Shown here: positions 11,251 to 24,315 of the stretch, piece after piece
Layout: each line of letters begins with the position of its first letter
Numbering within the stretch: position 1 is the stretch's first letter
DNA from: Epiperipatus broadwayi
Lineage: Eukaryota; Onychophora; Udeonychophora; Euonychophora; Peripatidae
DNA length: 64,000 nt
Direction: 5' to 3'
Assembly: GCA_028023455.1 (NCBI GenBank)
Contig: JAQFVV010000012.1
Span: 8,284,499 to 8,348,498 of the forward strand
Made by a program: the position numbers and the translations under genes
Notes under the pieces: generated by a model
Told to the model about the DNA's origin: nothing
The model's input: only the letters and a program-made list of their open reading frames with translations
The model's database searches: none

Positions 11251-14200
11251 TTTAAAATTTTTAAATTTTAAGATATGTTTGTATGATATATAAATAATAG
11301 TAGGATAATTAGATTTTATAGTACAATTTAAGGCTGAAAATACCTGGTATATAAAAGTGTAATGGATTATTTTAAAAGAAAACAGTTAAATAAAGCTTAA
11401 TTATATCCTTGCTTATGGTTGTAAAAGCTGGCCATATAAAATAATACAGCTATAAATAGTTAAAAGTATATTAACAATCCAATTGTAATGTTTTAAAACT
11501 AATAAATTAAATAAAAACGATATGTAATATTATAATTATATTTAATATTCAAATTTAATCTAATATATTTTAAAATAAACTTTAGGATGGTGAGAATTAT
11601 ATTTAGTTCTACATTGTAAATTATTTTCCAAATTTTTTATAAAATATATCAGTTTTGGTAATTTAGACCGAGACGTAAATTAAAAAAATCATCTGATAAA
11701 GTTAGTAATCATGTGACTGTATATTATATACCTTCACACACACGCTTGTTAGAATATAATAATAAAGTTTGTGAATTATAAAACTAAATATAATTGCTAT
11801 CTATCGTTAAAGTAAAAGTTGAAATATTAAATATTATTTTAATAATTGTTTTAAAGTTTAAATGATTTTGATAAAACTATAATTGAGTTTAAAAATACTA
11901 TTCTAAGTAATATTTTAAGACATGACATCATAAATTCTTTATTTTAAAAGGTTTAATCTATTATAAAACTAAAATGTGTAAATTTGTTCGCGCTAAAAAA
12001 GTCATTAACCAATCAACGGAGGTAATTTAGCAGACGGAAAATAGGAATTAGATGAAGCGGGAGAAAGTAATGTGTAAGTGAAGGAGGGAGTAACATATTT
12101 TTTAGCTGTATAAGATCGTAAGCTAGAAAAGTGATATAATTTTAAAATTTTGTATTTATTTTAAAAGTTTTTTTTTAAATATAATATTTTGAACTGCCTT
12201 TACATGGAGGGCTAATTTAAAAGTTTTCTTACCAGGAATTTTATTCAAGTTTAGCCAAAACCTTGCAGTAAAAATGGAAGTACTACAGAAAAAAGTACCT
12301 AAAAATATTGCTAAAGGAAAAATATTTGTAAAGTGCCTTGATACAGCTTTATTTATGCTCAACCAGAAACTTATTATTGTAACTCAGAGGAATATAATTT
12401 GGACGCTATACGGAAAACTTAAAAGAGAAGTTATTTGCCGTCAGGAAAAATTTATGACGCACAAATTTATAAGGCTACTCTGAAGTTTTTTTATTCTTCT
12501 CTATGGAAAAATTAAGATGCGTATATCATAAAGAAAAAATTATGTAAAAGTTATAATGAAGAAAGAATGTTTATCTTTTTAAAGGAAACATTACAAAGTA
12601 TATAGTACCAGAATTTTAAAAGAAGGAAAAAAAATTACCGAATAATGATATGAAAGAGTCCTTATTTTTTTAAAAAAAAAAAAAGAACAGAAAAACTTTC
12701 TCTAAGAGGAATTAAAAAATATTATAAAGTGGTCATTGGAGGAATGCTTAAAAGATTTAGAAAATATAAATTTAAATTACTTAATGAAAATGGATCCATG
12801 GAGACAGAAAAATTTTACTGAATATTTAAATCAAAGTACCTAGAAGATGCATCATAAAAGTCGCATGGAGAAAATATTAGCAGAAAATATTAGAAGAGAA
12901 TATGTAGACGTTTTCTTTACGGGATTAACTAATATCATAATTAATAATTGTATTAAATATTATAAAAAACCAAGGATTGTCATCTATGAATATTTATTAA
13001 ACAGAGCAATAATTGTTTTACCTTAAAATTGAACAAGCAAGTGACTGAAGAAGAAATAATAAACATTTTTTTTTAGCTTTAATATGAACGGTTTTCAAGA
13101 AAATTTGATGAAGAAGTACAGTAAATATAGTTTAAATATTTTTTACTAATTTATTTTAAAATATAAAATGTTATGTGAGATTAGGGAAAACATATAAACA
13201 TAAATTTAGTAATATTAAAATTTAAATATAATAGCTTGATAAAATTATAGAAATAGTGTTTAAAATAAAGTGTATGGATGTGAATCTTATATCTACAAGG
13301 ATCAAATGGATGGTGAAGCCTACAGAACGCGATCGAGGAGATAAAGGTCGTTTGGTAATTTTAATAGTTATTTATAATGCATAATGTATTTTTTTTAGAT
13401 CATCTATTGACTAAGAATGAAGTGTGAAAGTTTAAATTATATGTACACATTTTATACAACATTTTTAACATATAATGAGATAGGAGTAATTCGGAATATG
13501 CATGCAATAATTTATTTAAAGTATATTAATAATATAATTTAACAGAACAATTGTGTGATTCTTTTGAACTTTCATGTGATAAAGTATTCAGATATTTAAA
13601 TAGTTTGTATGATTAAATATATGGAGGAAAGTAGTAAGCAAGCTGTCTTATAGAACAGTGGAATAGTTTTAAAATAAATGAATTTTATTATTGTTAGTAA
13701 TGCAGATATGTATTTGTCGATGTACAGTATAGAAAAAATCTTGAGAAATAAGATCGGATAGTGACTTGGAAGTACTAGTGGAGAGGAAACCAAGATGATG
13801 TTTTTTTTTAAGAAATAGGAAAAATAAAGGATTTGGATCATATTTAGTTTTGTGTGATTTCAGTATAGTTAACTAAGCCCTATGACTGAACACATATGTT
13901 TTGGACAGTGTTTTTTTTGCATATCTTTAAACTTTTGATGTTAGAATAAAGCTGAAGAAATAGCTTTAGCATCGTTCCTATAATAGAGGTTGGTAGACAG
14001 GTAAAGGTCACTCCTCTATAGTGTCTTTTAATTCACTGTGCCATGATTGTCAAGATATATGACGAGTAATATTCTAGTTGTATTTTGATCCTATGCATCT
14101 ATCTTCGCTATCCTTATTTTGTGAATCTGCATCGGTCAGAAAGATATTTTCAAAGAAATAATGAATAAAATAGAACTGAAGATATGTTATCGTTTATGTA

Positions 14201-15836
14201 AGAATAGTTTATTTGCTGGAATGTATAGAATTGTGTAACTTTAAAATTGAAAGTCCAAAATATCATAAAGAGAGAAAGAATCATATAATACATTGTAAAA
14301 TTAATTCAGAAATGAATATAAGATTTTGAAAAGAAATCTAAACCAAGTATTTTAAAAGTGATAATAAAATTTGAATGAATTTTTTTTAATAATATTTAGA
14401 AAATAAGTATTGCATATTTATTAAGAAAATAGTTCAATAAGGTATAATAAACATATACTTGTGCATGGTATATTAATAGTTGTAATTATATCATCCGAAG
14501 TAAGGCTTGAATGAGAATATTAGGATTAATAAACATCGGATAATGAACAATAAAAACCTAATACCGAATGTAGAACAATGTTTTGACTTTGTAAGATTCC
14601 ATACAACCAATATAAAACTAAAATTTGTTATTTTGTAGAATTTTATTACAAATGTAAAATTTTGTAAAAAATATAATTTTAATAATATTAGGGATGCAAA
14701 GTGTTTGTGATAATCATATAAGAAATGCATTTTGTAATAAGCTAACCATAATAATAAATCAAGTAATAATACTGTATTTTCTTAAGTGTTTAAAAATAAG
14801 ATTTAACTAGGAAAAGTAAATAATATTTTGATTTCATTTATAAACTAATAAACTAAGTGAGATATGAAAGTAAGGGATATCCAATGTACATAGTGTAAAA
14901 ATATTGTTAATTTATTTATGTTGTTAATAAACTTTGTTTTTTTAAATTTATTTTAAAGTTTTGTGTCCGCGTTGTTATTTCTCCACATGGATGCATGAAA
15001 TCACGATACATTTATAATTGAAACAGACATATAAATTTTGCACAGAAGGTAAACATAAAAGTGTTATAATAATTTTGAGAATTTATTGGTATGTTAAAAT
15101 TAAAAGATCATAATTTTATATTATTTATTGGTCATAAATCGGTTGCCACAATATTACATTAAATTATATGCTAATGTTGCCACACGTATTCTGTTGTCAG
15201 ATTATTAAAATACTACCACGTACGTATTTATTTATTTCATTTAGGAAGAAATAAGATTATATTATATTATTATTGTTATTATTATTTTTATTATTGTTAG
15301 TTGCTGTGTAGTAGATTATGACATAAAATTCCCTTTTCATATTTTACTACCGTAATTTTAAATCAGTTAGAATACAATTTATGAACCTGAGATTTTATTT
15401 TATTTTATTTTACTTCATTTTATTTAATTAAGCTAGATTCTTGTTATAAAGAAGATTAAGATATGATTATTATTTTAATCGTAGTGAATAGAGCTTAGAA
15501 AGTCGTAAGAATACTATGAGTTAGTTATTTGGTATAGTAAAAAGGGGGAATAGTGTTCTTATGCCATTGAGGTAGTATCGTGTGGATAATGTCTCAATGT
15601 AGTCTATCTCGTTCCCCGTATTGTCACTCCATGTCTCATGAAAATAGTAAATATTTGTTAATTCATTTTAAAATTGAACCTTATTTGTATTTGGAAATTA
15701 GAGCTAGTAATCATTTTAATCAATGCTGAATATTTCATTTATTTATTTGTTAACTGAGCTAGAACCCGGAATATTCGTAATAAACTATATATTTTGGGGC
15801 GAGGATGCGCGCAGGGGGAGGTTAGAATATATATAT
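11251..15836 (-). repeat. right arm of the giant palindrome
   Basis: Reverse complement of the left arm with scattered differences, for example ATACCTTGACAATC on the left against ATATCTTGACAATC here. It ends in GGGGGAGGTTAGAAT followed by (TA)n at about 15828-15852. Confidence 0.85.
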
Positions 15837-15852
15837 ATATATATATATATAT

Positions 15853-16160
15853 CATTATATATTTCCACTTTAATTAAATTAAAATGTATACCCCTCATGT
15901 ATACATCATATTTAGTATTATTACATAATAATACATGTATAGATATTGTAAATGTATGTTCTAATTAGTATAATTTTTATTATTTTATTTTTAATATATT
16001 TTTTTTCAAATGTGTTTCTTTTATTGTCTACTATGATTTTCTTTCTGGTGCTGACAGGCTTTCCTTTTCTGGTATTTCTGCATTCTTTTTTCAGACAGTC
16101 TCTTATTTTAATAATTTTTATTAGACATTTATTAAACTAGAGATTATACAGTAATGAATA
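15853..16160. other. AT-rich spacer after the palindrome
   Basis: Starts in the (TA)n flank of the palindrome. The open frames here are T-rich and hydrophobic by composition only. Confidence 0.5.
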
Positions 16161-16199
16161 ATATTTCTGTAGTGCAACTTTCACTACACCATTTTCATA

Positions 16200-16345
16200 C
16201 ATTGTAGGGATTCATTTCTATCTGCTTTTAACACTTGTGGAGGGGGGATGTAATCATAAAGATATAACCAAAGACATGTGAAAAATACCTATGATTCCCA
16301 AGATGCACATTTTGTGGTGAACCAGCACCCATTAGTTGGCCTAGA
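16200..16345 (-). repeat. old family II copy with decayed hammerhead
   Basis: GATTCCCAAGATGCACATTTTGTGGTGAACCAGC aligns in pieces to the family II ribozyme region (AATCACCAATATACGTATTTCATGCTAAACCAGC). On the minus strand the core CUGAUGA has become CUAAUGG and GAAA has become AAAA, so it should be inactive. Helix II (GTGCTGGTTCACCAC) is still partly paired. It is the most diverged copy seen. Confidence 0.5.
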
Positions 16346-16418
16346 CCACAATCTCTTACATATATATATATATATATATATATATAAGAGATTGTGGTCT
16401 CAAATAAACTATAGTATT

Positions 16419-16462
<44 letters not shown>

Positions 16463-16480
16463 AATACTATAGTTTATTTG
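16343..16480. repeat. two adjacent microsatellite-centred hairpins
   Basis: AGACCACAATCTCTTA (16343-16358) pairs perfectly with 16385-16400 across (TA)n. Immediately after, CAAATAAACTATAGTATTTG (16401-16420) pairs with 16461-16480 across a second (TA)n. Both loops are pure TA repeats. The first hairpin begins inside the old family II copy. Confidence 0.85.
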
Positions 16481-17329
16481 ATGTGTCAAATCTGCTGCAT
16501 TCACAACTTTGACATAAATCACTTAATGAAGGCATATTAATAATTTTTATTAGTCATATTTTGTGTGGTCTTTTCCTTTTGTATTGCACTGAATTTATAT
16601 AGATGCCTGTCAAGATAGAAGAAAATCTGTGATGTAGAATGTCTCAAATCTGTAAATTATTCTTGCATTTTTAAAAGTATATTTCTTATTTACTGTTGTA
16701 GCTGTTACAAGCAACTATTTATACAAATACATTATTTATAGTATATATTAATTATTTATAATCAAATAATCTTTTCCAATTTAAATGATATCTTTATTAC
16801 TTGCTGATTATTCCAACTGACTTTTTACCTCTGTAAAGTGAGTTTTTATTCATTCATTTTCATTCAGAAGTTTCAAAAAATCATCTGATAATGTTACAGA
16901 ATGAAAAGGAATTCATACACATTCCAAATTGTTTTTTAAGATTTTGTATGTTCAAGAAAGCAGCATTTTTTCTTTAATCAAAAGATTGCAGAAAATCTAT
17001 TTTAAATGACATGTTTATTTACATACTGAACATTGCAACCACCCTTTTGCCTTTGTAATGTGAAAATTTTTGTTTCACTTATTTTTATCTCTAAGCTCAA
17101 AAAAAGTTGACATCAAAATACATAAAATTTCATCAGCCTACTGTTCTTTATTTTTTAATGTAATTACTCTAACTTTTTGTCCAACTGCACATCCAGCTGT
17201 TTACTAATGAACACTGTGCTTGTAAATTATGTTTTTATTAAATATAATGTTTATTTTAAATTTTACCAAATGAAATACATATATATTCCTTGAATGCATC
17301 TTGCTTAAAACTGCTCTTTATTTTTGTAA
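16481..17329. other. AT-rich spacer
   Basis: No coding or RNA signal recognised. Confidence 0.5.
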
Positions 17330-17670
17330 GTAATTACCCTAAGTAAATTAAAATGTTATTAAAGTGAAAAAAAATAATGCCCTCTCATGGTTATTATTTA
17401 AAACAAATGAAAGTTTTATGTGAAGTTATTGAGTATTTTTCATATTTTCCCTGCTCTCTGTTACATATCTATCAAATTAGTTGACATACTGAAAAGTTAA
17501 ATGTTACAAAAGGATTAGGCTGGTATAATTTAGTTAAATATCAATTTTTAAGCAATTCTATTGAATTTAAATATATTAAATTTTGATTTTAAAATTTCAT
17601 TCTAACTTGAAAAAGATCAAAAGTTAGCAAACAAACAAACAGATTTTCCAAAATTAATAAAAGCATTTAA
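17330..17670 (-). repeat. dispersed repeat, related to 47865-48200 in reverse
   Basis: The reverse complement of this stretch aligns to 47865-48200. Shared pieces include AATATATTTAAATTCAATAG, TTCAGTA.GTCA.CTA and CATTTGTTTTAAATAA. No termini or coding capacity are evident, so the family is unclassified. Confidence 0.6.
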
Positions 17671-18560
17671 TAAAACACCAATAAGATTTTTTTTAATATT
17701 GTAACTTAGAAAAAATATTGTGTTTAAACACTTTAATTATGTAATTAGTATGATATTAAAATTATATCTATGCTCATACTGTACCGGTCAAAATAGTATG
17801 ATCACTTAACAAGATTCAAATCCTAAGCAAAAGTACCTTGAATCTGATCATGCTTGAGATACACAGGTCTGGAGCAATCCTGAATTCTAACCTATTTGCC
17901 TATTCTTTGAATCTCTGACCCAATGAATAACAATCCTGGTGATATAGTTTAATTATTTAATTCTGGTCCCAGGAGCAAAGCGGTAGAGCATAAGATCAGA
18001 CTGATGATGATGATTGAGATAAGAGTAGCCCAGGAATTACATTTATTAAAGTTATCTTCATTAATGCTGAGTTATTAGCTAAAGAAAATAATTCTAAATA
18101 CTAATTAGAAAATAATAATTCGAAAAACAAATCAGGATTTACATGAAAAACAAATGCATATATATATTACAAAAATGGTTTCACGCTTGGGGTGACATTA
18201 TACAGTTACAAACTTGGGATTTGTTTTTATAAAATCCTCTTTATTAATTATTTCATGAATATAATTTTATAGAATGTATTGTAACTTGTACAGAATTAAT
18301 ATGCCAATTTACAAATGTTTACAAATAAAATGTTGTGGATGTATAAAACAAATATAAAAGATCGTGACAGATTTAGTAGTAAATGATTTATTTGATAAAC
18401 AGGCAAAATATACAATTTTAATCATTAACCTATCTTATGAAAATCATTATATATATTTTTATTGGCATTGCTTGAAAAAGACATCTTTGGAACTTATACA
18501 TAAGAAACAAACAATGTGCTACATTTATGAAAATAAATTATACAATCATTAATACAAATT
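17671..18560. other. AT-rich spacer
   Basis: No gene. GTACCGGTCAAAATA at about 17783 resembles a Tc1/mariner terminus and AGCGGTAGAGCATAAG near 17979 a tRNA-like A box; neither has the partner motif needed for a call. Confidence 0.4.
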
Positions 18561-18565
18561 AGATT

Positions 18566-19244
18566 TACGTATATGGGAATCGATAACGGTTTTAAACAAA
18601 AGCAGTTTAACTCAATGAACTGAATGTATTTTTATGAAATGAATCATTATCTTTAACACATCATTGTGACTTACTAAGGTTAGGCAGACAGTGATCAACT
18701 TAAGGAGCAGAATAACGGTACTAGCATACAATAAAGAAATACAGCATTCATGGCGATTGTGGATATTTTATCATTTAAAAAGGCAATACTCAATTCAAAC
18801 TTAGGTGTGGTACTTCTACACATTCTGGTGAATGGTATCACTAGAGAGGCTGGGTTTGAAGGCCCAGAGCCAGCTGTATGGTCATCCGCAGCACATAAAC
18901 CTCATGTTCCACAGGGAGTAGTATCTCTGATTACAAACAATTTTGAAAAGTAGGATGGGAGCTTCAGACTTCTGACATCCCCAACAACAAAGACATAAAG
19001 AAATGGAAAAGATAAAATATCAGGATAAACGAAAATGTATGCCAGCAACGTTATTGAACATCAATATAATTTTTATAATATAATTTTTATATAATATTAT
19101 TTTAAAGCTTGGAAATGGTCTAACCTCTTGCACAATAACCTGTTTTCAATCCTGAGTCATTTAATAAATTGTAATGAATAATAACTCTTTTCTATAGCAT
19201 TAAACTAATAAAATTTATATTTAAATTTGATTCCCATATACGTA
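18566..19244. repeat. segment bounded by 15-bp inverted repeats
   Basis: ACGTATATGGGAATC (18566-18580) and its reverse complement (19230-19244) bound a ~680-bp segment. The segment holds a 67-codon frame at 18750-18953 ending HKPHVPQGVVSLITNNFEK, which resembles NKPHGSVAILITN at 49485-49523. It may be a small non-autonomous DNA element. The termini are short and no target duplication was found. Confidence 0.35.
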
Positions 19245-19249
19245 TTACG

Positions 19250-20400
19250 GATTACACTAGCCCTTTAGGCAACAGCAGGAAAGGATGGACTAATTATATT
19301 AATCAAGGAAAGACGAATTCAAATAACAAAGTAGAATATGCATCCACAATAAAATATTTTAGACAAAAAAAATGTGAATAACAGATTTAAATATAAACTC
19401 AATCTAGCGAGCGATTTCTGTTACCAATGAATAAAACTTTACTAATAAATTTAACTGAAGCCACTGCTTCTTTCCCCATTAAACAAAGAAAATAAACCCT
19501 TATTAGACTTGCAAAGTTGAATGATATTGGTATATTAATTAAAATAAATTATATAACTATTAAACAAAATAAGTTAGATATTTAATGGAGCTGCACAAAA
19601 CTATATAACATAAATTAAACGTGAAAGAGCATAGTGAGAACTACTTTATACTAGTAAGGGATTACAGAGAGAGAATTTCAGAGCATAATTAATAGAGATT
19701 TATGAATTAATACACGAATAAAACGTGAGATTTTCATTATATCTTAGATAACAAATTATTTAAGGACTTTATAGTAAAGGCAGCTCCACATTAAAGGTTA
19801 CCTAAGGATAGCAGCATAGTACAGGCAGTCATCTTGTATGTTGGTCAAATGGATGGAACTTGATGGCATCAGGTAGACATACTTCTGAGAGGCCCGGAGA
19901 AAAGTGCTTCTTTTCTACTCACAGTTCATAGCACTGAACTTCTGTTGACTTCTTAAAATGTTAAGGTATTGAAACACTTTGAAAGTAACTGACTGAAAAG
20001 TAACTGAAAGTAACTAAAAACTCAACTGACTAAAAACTGACTTCTTTTGTTCTATGGCCCCTTTTATACACATTTTAATCCTGCCAAGAATGCAATCTTA
20101 GTTGCCCACAGCTATCTCTGTAATCTCTTGATTAAATAAAAAACACTTAATTATTAAAATATTTTTAAAACAGATAAGGCTCAAAATACCATTTTAAATA
20201 TTTTTAAAGATTTGAAAACAACTAACAAAAGACTTGCTTTTGATTTTAATTAAGATTTATAATTTTAATTAATGAAAACGATCTGAATCTAGATCAAGAT
20301 AATTTCAGTATTTTGAGCCTTCCCCATTTTATCTTGTTTTTACATTCCAACACTTTAATTAAATAAAGAAAACATCTAATTTTCAGCAATAAATATTAAT
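19250..20400. other. spacer, unclassified, with short AAGTAACTGA repeats
   Basis: Slightly GC-richer around 19790-20120. AAGTAACTGA/AAGTAACTAA motifs are repeated at about 19983-20020. It could be part of an LTR, but no LTR pair or duplication was found. Confidence 0.35.
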
Positions 20401-23400
20401 AAAATTATTGCTTCGTTCATATATATATGCATCACGCAAACTACCGTTTCACTTTACTAAATATAATTAATTTTACTAATTTCTCTAATCATTATGCATA
20501 CAGTGTGTGGGTGAATGGTATATATTTATGGTGAGATCTGAATTGCAGGCCCCACAGGAGGTTAGTATAGATGGTGAAACGTGAAGCTCGATGATGATTA
20601 GACATCGACTGCTTCAATACTTTGTAAAGATAATAGCTTGAGGAAATTGAAGAAAAACAAAATGTAAAAGATACAAGATTCAAGTGATGTTATATTGATT
20701 ATTTTAATTACAAACACTGCCAATGCATAGTTTAAATGAAAATGAGAAAATTAAAATGGTGTTTTATTTATATATTTTTATTTTTGTTATTTATTTGTTT
20801 CAAATAACTTATAAGAGAATACAATTCATTTTTCTAACTCTATTAACATCAGCACTATCCACCATCAACTATCTGAAAAATAGATATATTCTTAATTCAT
20901 TTTAAAAAGGGTGATACTATTTACATTTGTTTTGAGGACTAAATTTACAACGTAATAATTTATATGTTAATTCCATATTAAAAATAAATATATGGCCCTC
21001 TAAAAACTTCTAGAATTAAAGATCTGGTATGGATTTCTACTATTAAAATGTAACCAGAATGATTCAGTTGCATTCTGGCTTACAATACCAATAGTCATAT
21101 GCCTCTATTTCTTGGAATAATAATATAGCTTTTGCGTTATAATTATTAGAGAGTTCACGTTATTGTCTTTTAAAAACATCTTTTAGTATGCTCTGGGAAA
21201 GTAATTTATTTGTGTATAGAAGTTTCTGTTTCAATTTTTGATTCAGGAAAGACAGACAATATCCTCTTCCTTTTTTTATTATCATTAATGGGTTGGGGGG
21301 GGGGGATCTGATTAAAACATTTCTAGATAAATTAATTTCATAAAAAAAAAACATTATATTAAAAGTTAATGGAACTAAAAGATGCATTACTTACCTTCCT
21401 AATGATTTATTTATAAATATGTCTCAGAATGAAGCTTTTGTTAGTGAATTGGCATTTGAGTTTATTTCTAAGTCTCTTTTATTTGGATGTTTCTGATACA
21501 CAATTGTTGCACTTAATTGATTGTTTTTTAAGTGTTTTTTTCTTCTGGCTTAGATAATTTGACTTCAAAAATTCTTAAAAGTAATGTGTTGTTATCAATT
21601 TTGATTTAATTATTTAATCTTTCTTGATCAGCTGGTCTATTTTGATAATGTTTAGAAGTTGGTAACATTACAAACACTTTTAAAAAGGAAGATTTATTAG
21701 TTATTAGCACATATAGGTTAATTTCAATTATTTCTGAGCTATTTAAGATAATAGTCAAAGATAAAATTATATCACTTTTCAATGCACATACAGTGATTTC
21801 CGTGCAGCAGTTTTGTTTGGTTTTGGAAAAATTACTTGTTAAGCTCTTTGTAGACATCTCCATTGAATTATGGACTTAAGAATGCAGTTTTGTATTTAAA
21901 TTTATCTAAATCTTTTAACCTTTTTTATCATACAATTCACTGTTGGTTTTCAAAATCATGTAGTTTTTTAGTTAAAATCTAAAAAACAGAAAGTAGACAA
22001 TCAAAATTCATGGTGGTGTTAATAATTTCAAATTGGTTAGTTATGAAGTTCTGCAGGAATATATATTTTATTATATATGATTTATTTTAATTTCAACATG
22101 ATTTACTTTTGCTTTGCCTAGCATTCAATAATTTATGTTTTTCCTGATAATATTGCCTATCATGTAACGCTATTTCGTATAGCTTTTTAAACAGATAATT
22201 AGTAAGGATTTGGCTCTAATTAATAATTGGCTTATGCTAAACTGTTTAACAATTAATATTAATCAAGTAAGAGGGTTTTGTTTCTTACAAATTAACTTTA
22301 TATTAGCTGACTATTTCTATTTGAAATCAACCCAAAATTCAATGCAATGGTATTTGCCCTTGTAAACTATTGTTATTTGAGTGTTTTTATTGATTCTAGG
22401 TTTTCATGGTCAACTCATATTGATTATCCATGTTTTGGATTATATCAAATTAATTATATGCTTTGCTATTTGGTGAAATTCTTGTCTAGATCTATTTTGT
22501 TATCTATTTGTATTACTTGTTATTTAAGTGTATTGTCTAAAAATATCCCTATTTGGAATGATTGTGCTGTTTATATTCTATTCTTATTTTGTGAAATTAC
22601 ATTATGCATATTATTTTTGATAAAGTTAGATTAACTTTTGTATATAATATTTATGACAATTGTTGTATTTTTTCTATTGTTAGTTATAAGTATAAAATAA
22701 TTATTCATAAATATTATTATCATTTATTTTTGTGTCATAAATTTTTATTGTAAATACTCATTTAACCCAAAACTTTTAATTGATATTATCAGATTTTAAC
22801 TTGGAATGTAGGCATGAGAAAATCATATACAGTGTGTCAGAGTGTTTAATTCTTTTGTTATTTTCTATTCATTAACCCTTCATATTTCATTTCCTATATC
22901 TAAAAAAATGATAGCATTTCTGGTTATCCTATTGTTTGGAATTATTTTATTTATTACTACAGTAAATTTGTCATGTTACATGTTTTACACAAATTTAATA
23001 TTTTTTTATTTTATTTATTTTTTGTTTTGTTTTTGTAATTCAATGTCTATAAGATTCCTTGCACAAATCTCTTCTTGTTTGGAGTTATTTATCTTTTGTA
23101 TTTTGAGATATTATGTAAATAAAAAATAAATAAATATTATTATATTATTTTTATGCATTTAAATGTGTATAATAGTAATATTTTACATATATGCATATTG
23201 AAAATATATATTAATTTATTCTGTTTCATTTATGGACACTGCTAGCAGGAAACATGGTAGATTTATAATATATTTCAATGCACATAACAAATAAAATGGT
23301 TATTCTTGTTATTATTACTATTACCATAGCATCAGTTCTGTCCTCTGTCTCAAAGATTTTTGAGGTTTGCATCGAAGAAATAATTCTTTAATCTTTTATA

Positions 23401-23499
23401 GAGTATAATTTTTTTTTCTACAAAATAATATATATATATCAAAGAGATCGACGAAGATGTTATTAAATAATCATGTGATTTCAAAATCACTTAATAATG
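20401..23499. other. AT-rich spacer
   Basis: No gene or RNA recognised. The 95-codon frames at 22347-22634 and 22842-23129 are T-rich, and their hydrophobic translations follow from composition. Confidence 0.5.
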
Positions 23500-23514
23500 A
23501 CTAAAGACTGTATA

Positions 23515-23800
23515 AGCATGTCTGGATTTGATAAAAGCCTATGATGATTTTCCTCATAATAAACTTCCTATGGCTCTCACCCCCGATGGATTGAGAAGTA
23601 TTGTAGGTAAGTGATTAACTTGTCTACATGGAAGAATCCAAATCATAAAACTTAATAATGTGTTTAGTGATTTCCTGAGTTTGGATATGATATACAATAA
23701 GGTTTGCTTTTAGGGCTGCTGCTACTTACCATTTATCATTGGGTTTATGGATTATCTTAATATATTTTGTTATGCAGTGATACAGCATTGAGTAACATCA
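23515..23800 (+). pseudogene. LINE reverse-transcriptase relic (Jockey/CR1-like)
   Basis: Reads CLDLIKAYDDFPHNKLPMAL, matching the family phrase FLDFSKAFDSVPHxxLL with the motif A Asp at the first D. It continues with LHGRIQIIKLNNVFSDFLS (the FLxGRxQxVxVNGxxS block) and LPFIIGFMDYLN in place of LLFxIFxNDL. Stops and a lost motif C show it is dead. It comes from a different LINE lineage than the relics at 3.7 and 41 kb. Confidence 0.65.
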
Positions 23801-24315
23801 GCAGTAAAGCTATAAATTAGTGAAAACAATTTTAATTGATAGTTTGTCTTGATATGATGCTACAAAATCATGCTTTCACAGTCTGATTATTGCAAAAATT
23901 ATTTTATTCCAAAAATTTATGAAACAATCTTTAATAAGGACTTACTATAAAATTTCTAAAAATTATATATTAAGCAATGTCACATGATTCCTGGCTTATA
24001 TTCAATATCTGCACCAGAAGCAAAAAATGCATTTTACATTTCTCTACTCTGGAGCCACCTATATTACCATAGTTGAGTTGTAGAATTTATTAATCACTTT
24101 ATCTTGGACTTAGTTAAAATAGTTATATTGATTGAAAAAAGTTTTTGGCATTGTTTGTATTTGTTGTTTTTTTACATTAAGTTTTAAACATGATAATTTT
24201 TTTAAAAGCCTTTTTTATGTGGCAGAAAGTGATTTACCATTTGCTTTTAATTATCATTTTATCTATTAATATTTTTTATTTATTGATTGATCTGATTTTA
24301 CTATCTTTGGTGTAA
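23801..24315. other. AT-rich spacer
   Basis: Possibly the tail of the LINE relic; no other feature recognised. Confidence 0.4.

Larger units (their letters stand above)
6665..15836. mobile_element. giant fold-back element, ~9.2-kb palindrome
   Basis: The left arm (6665-11250) and right arm (11251-15836) are reverse complements along their whole ~4.6-kb length, meeting at AAAATTTAAAATTTTTAAATTTT with almost no spacer. The arms differ by scattered substitutions and homopolymer length changes, so they are similar but not identical. Both ends start with ATTCTAACCTCCCCC inside (TA)n tracts, giving a terminal inverted repeat with TA-rich flanks. No intact protein is encoded. One stretch (about 10080-10300 reverse, 12180-12480 forward) reads as a broken protein-like frame I cannot place. 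Possible origins are a giant fold-back transposon, a non-autonomous DNA element, or an inverted duplication. Confidence 0.75.

Noticed and set aside
17783-17815. Tc1/mariner terminus (GTACCGGTCAAAATA)
   Set aside because: No opposite terminus, no TA duplication and no transposase nearby.
17960-18030. tRNA gene or SINE (AGCGGTAGAGCATAAGATCAGACT resembles a tRNA D-to-anticodon region)
   Set aside because: No B box, no acceptor pairing; the following (TGA)n is a simple repeat.
19790-20345. LTR of a retrotransposon
   Set aside because: Composition suggests it, but no terminal TG..CA pair with duplication and no second copy were found.
22347-23129. Two 95-codon hydrophobic frames as membrane proteins
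   Set aside because: Hydrophobicity follows from T-rich codons; no start context, no motif, no relatives in the window.
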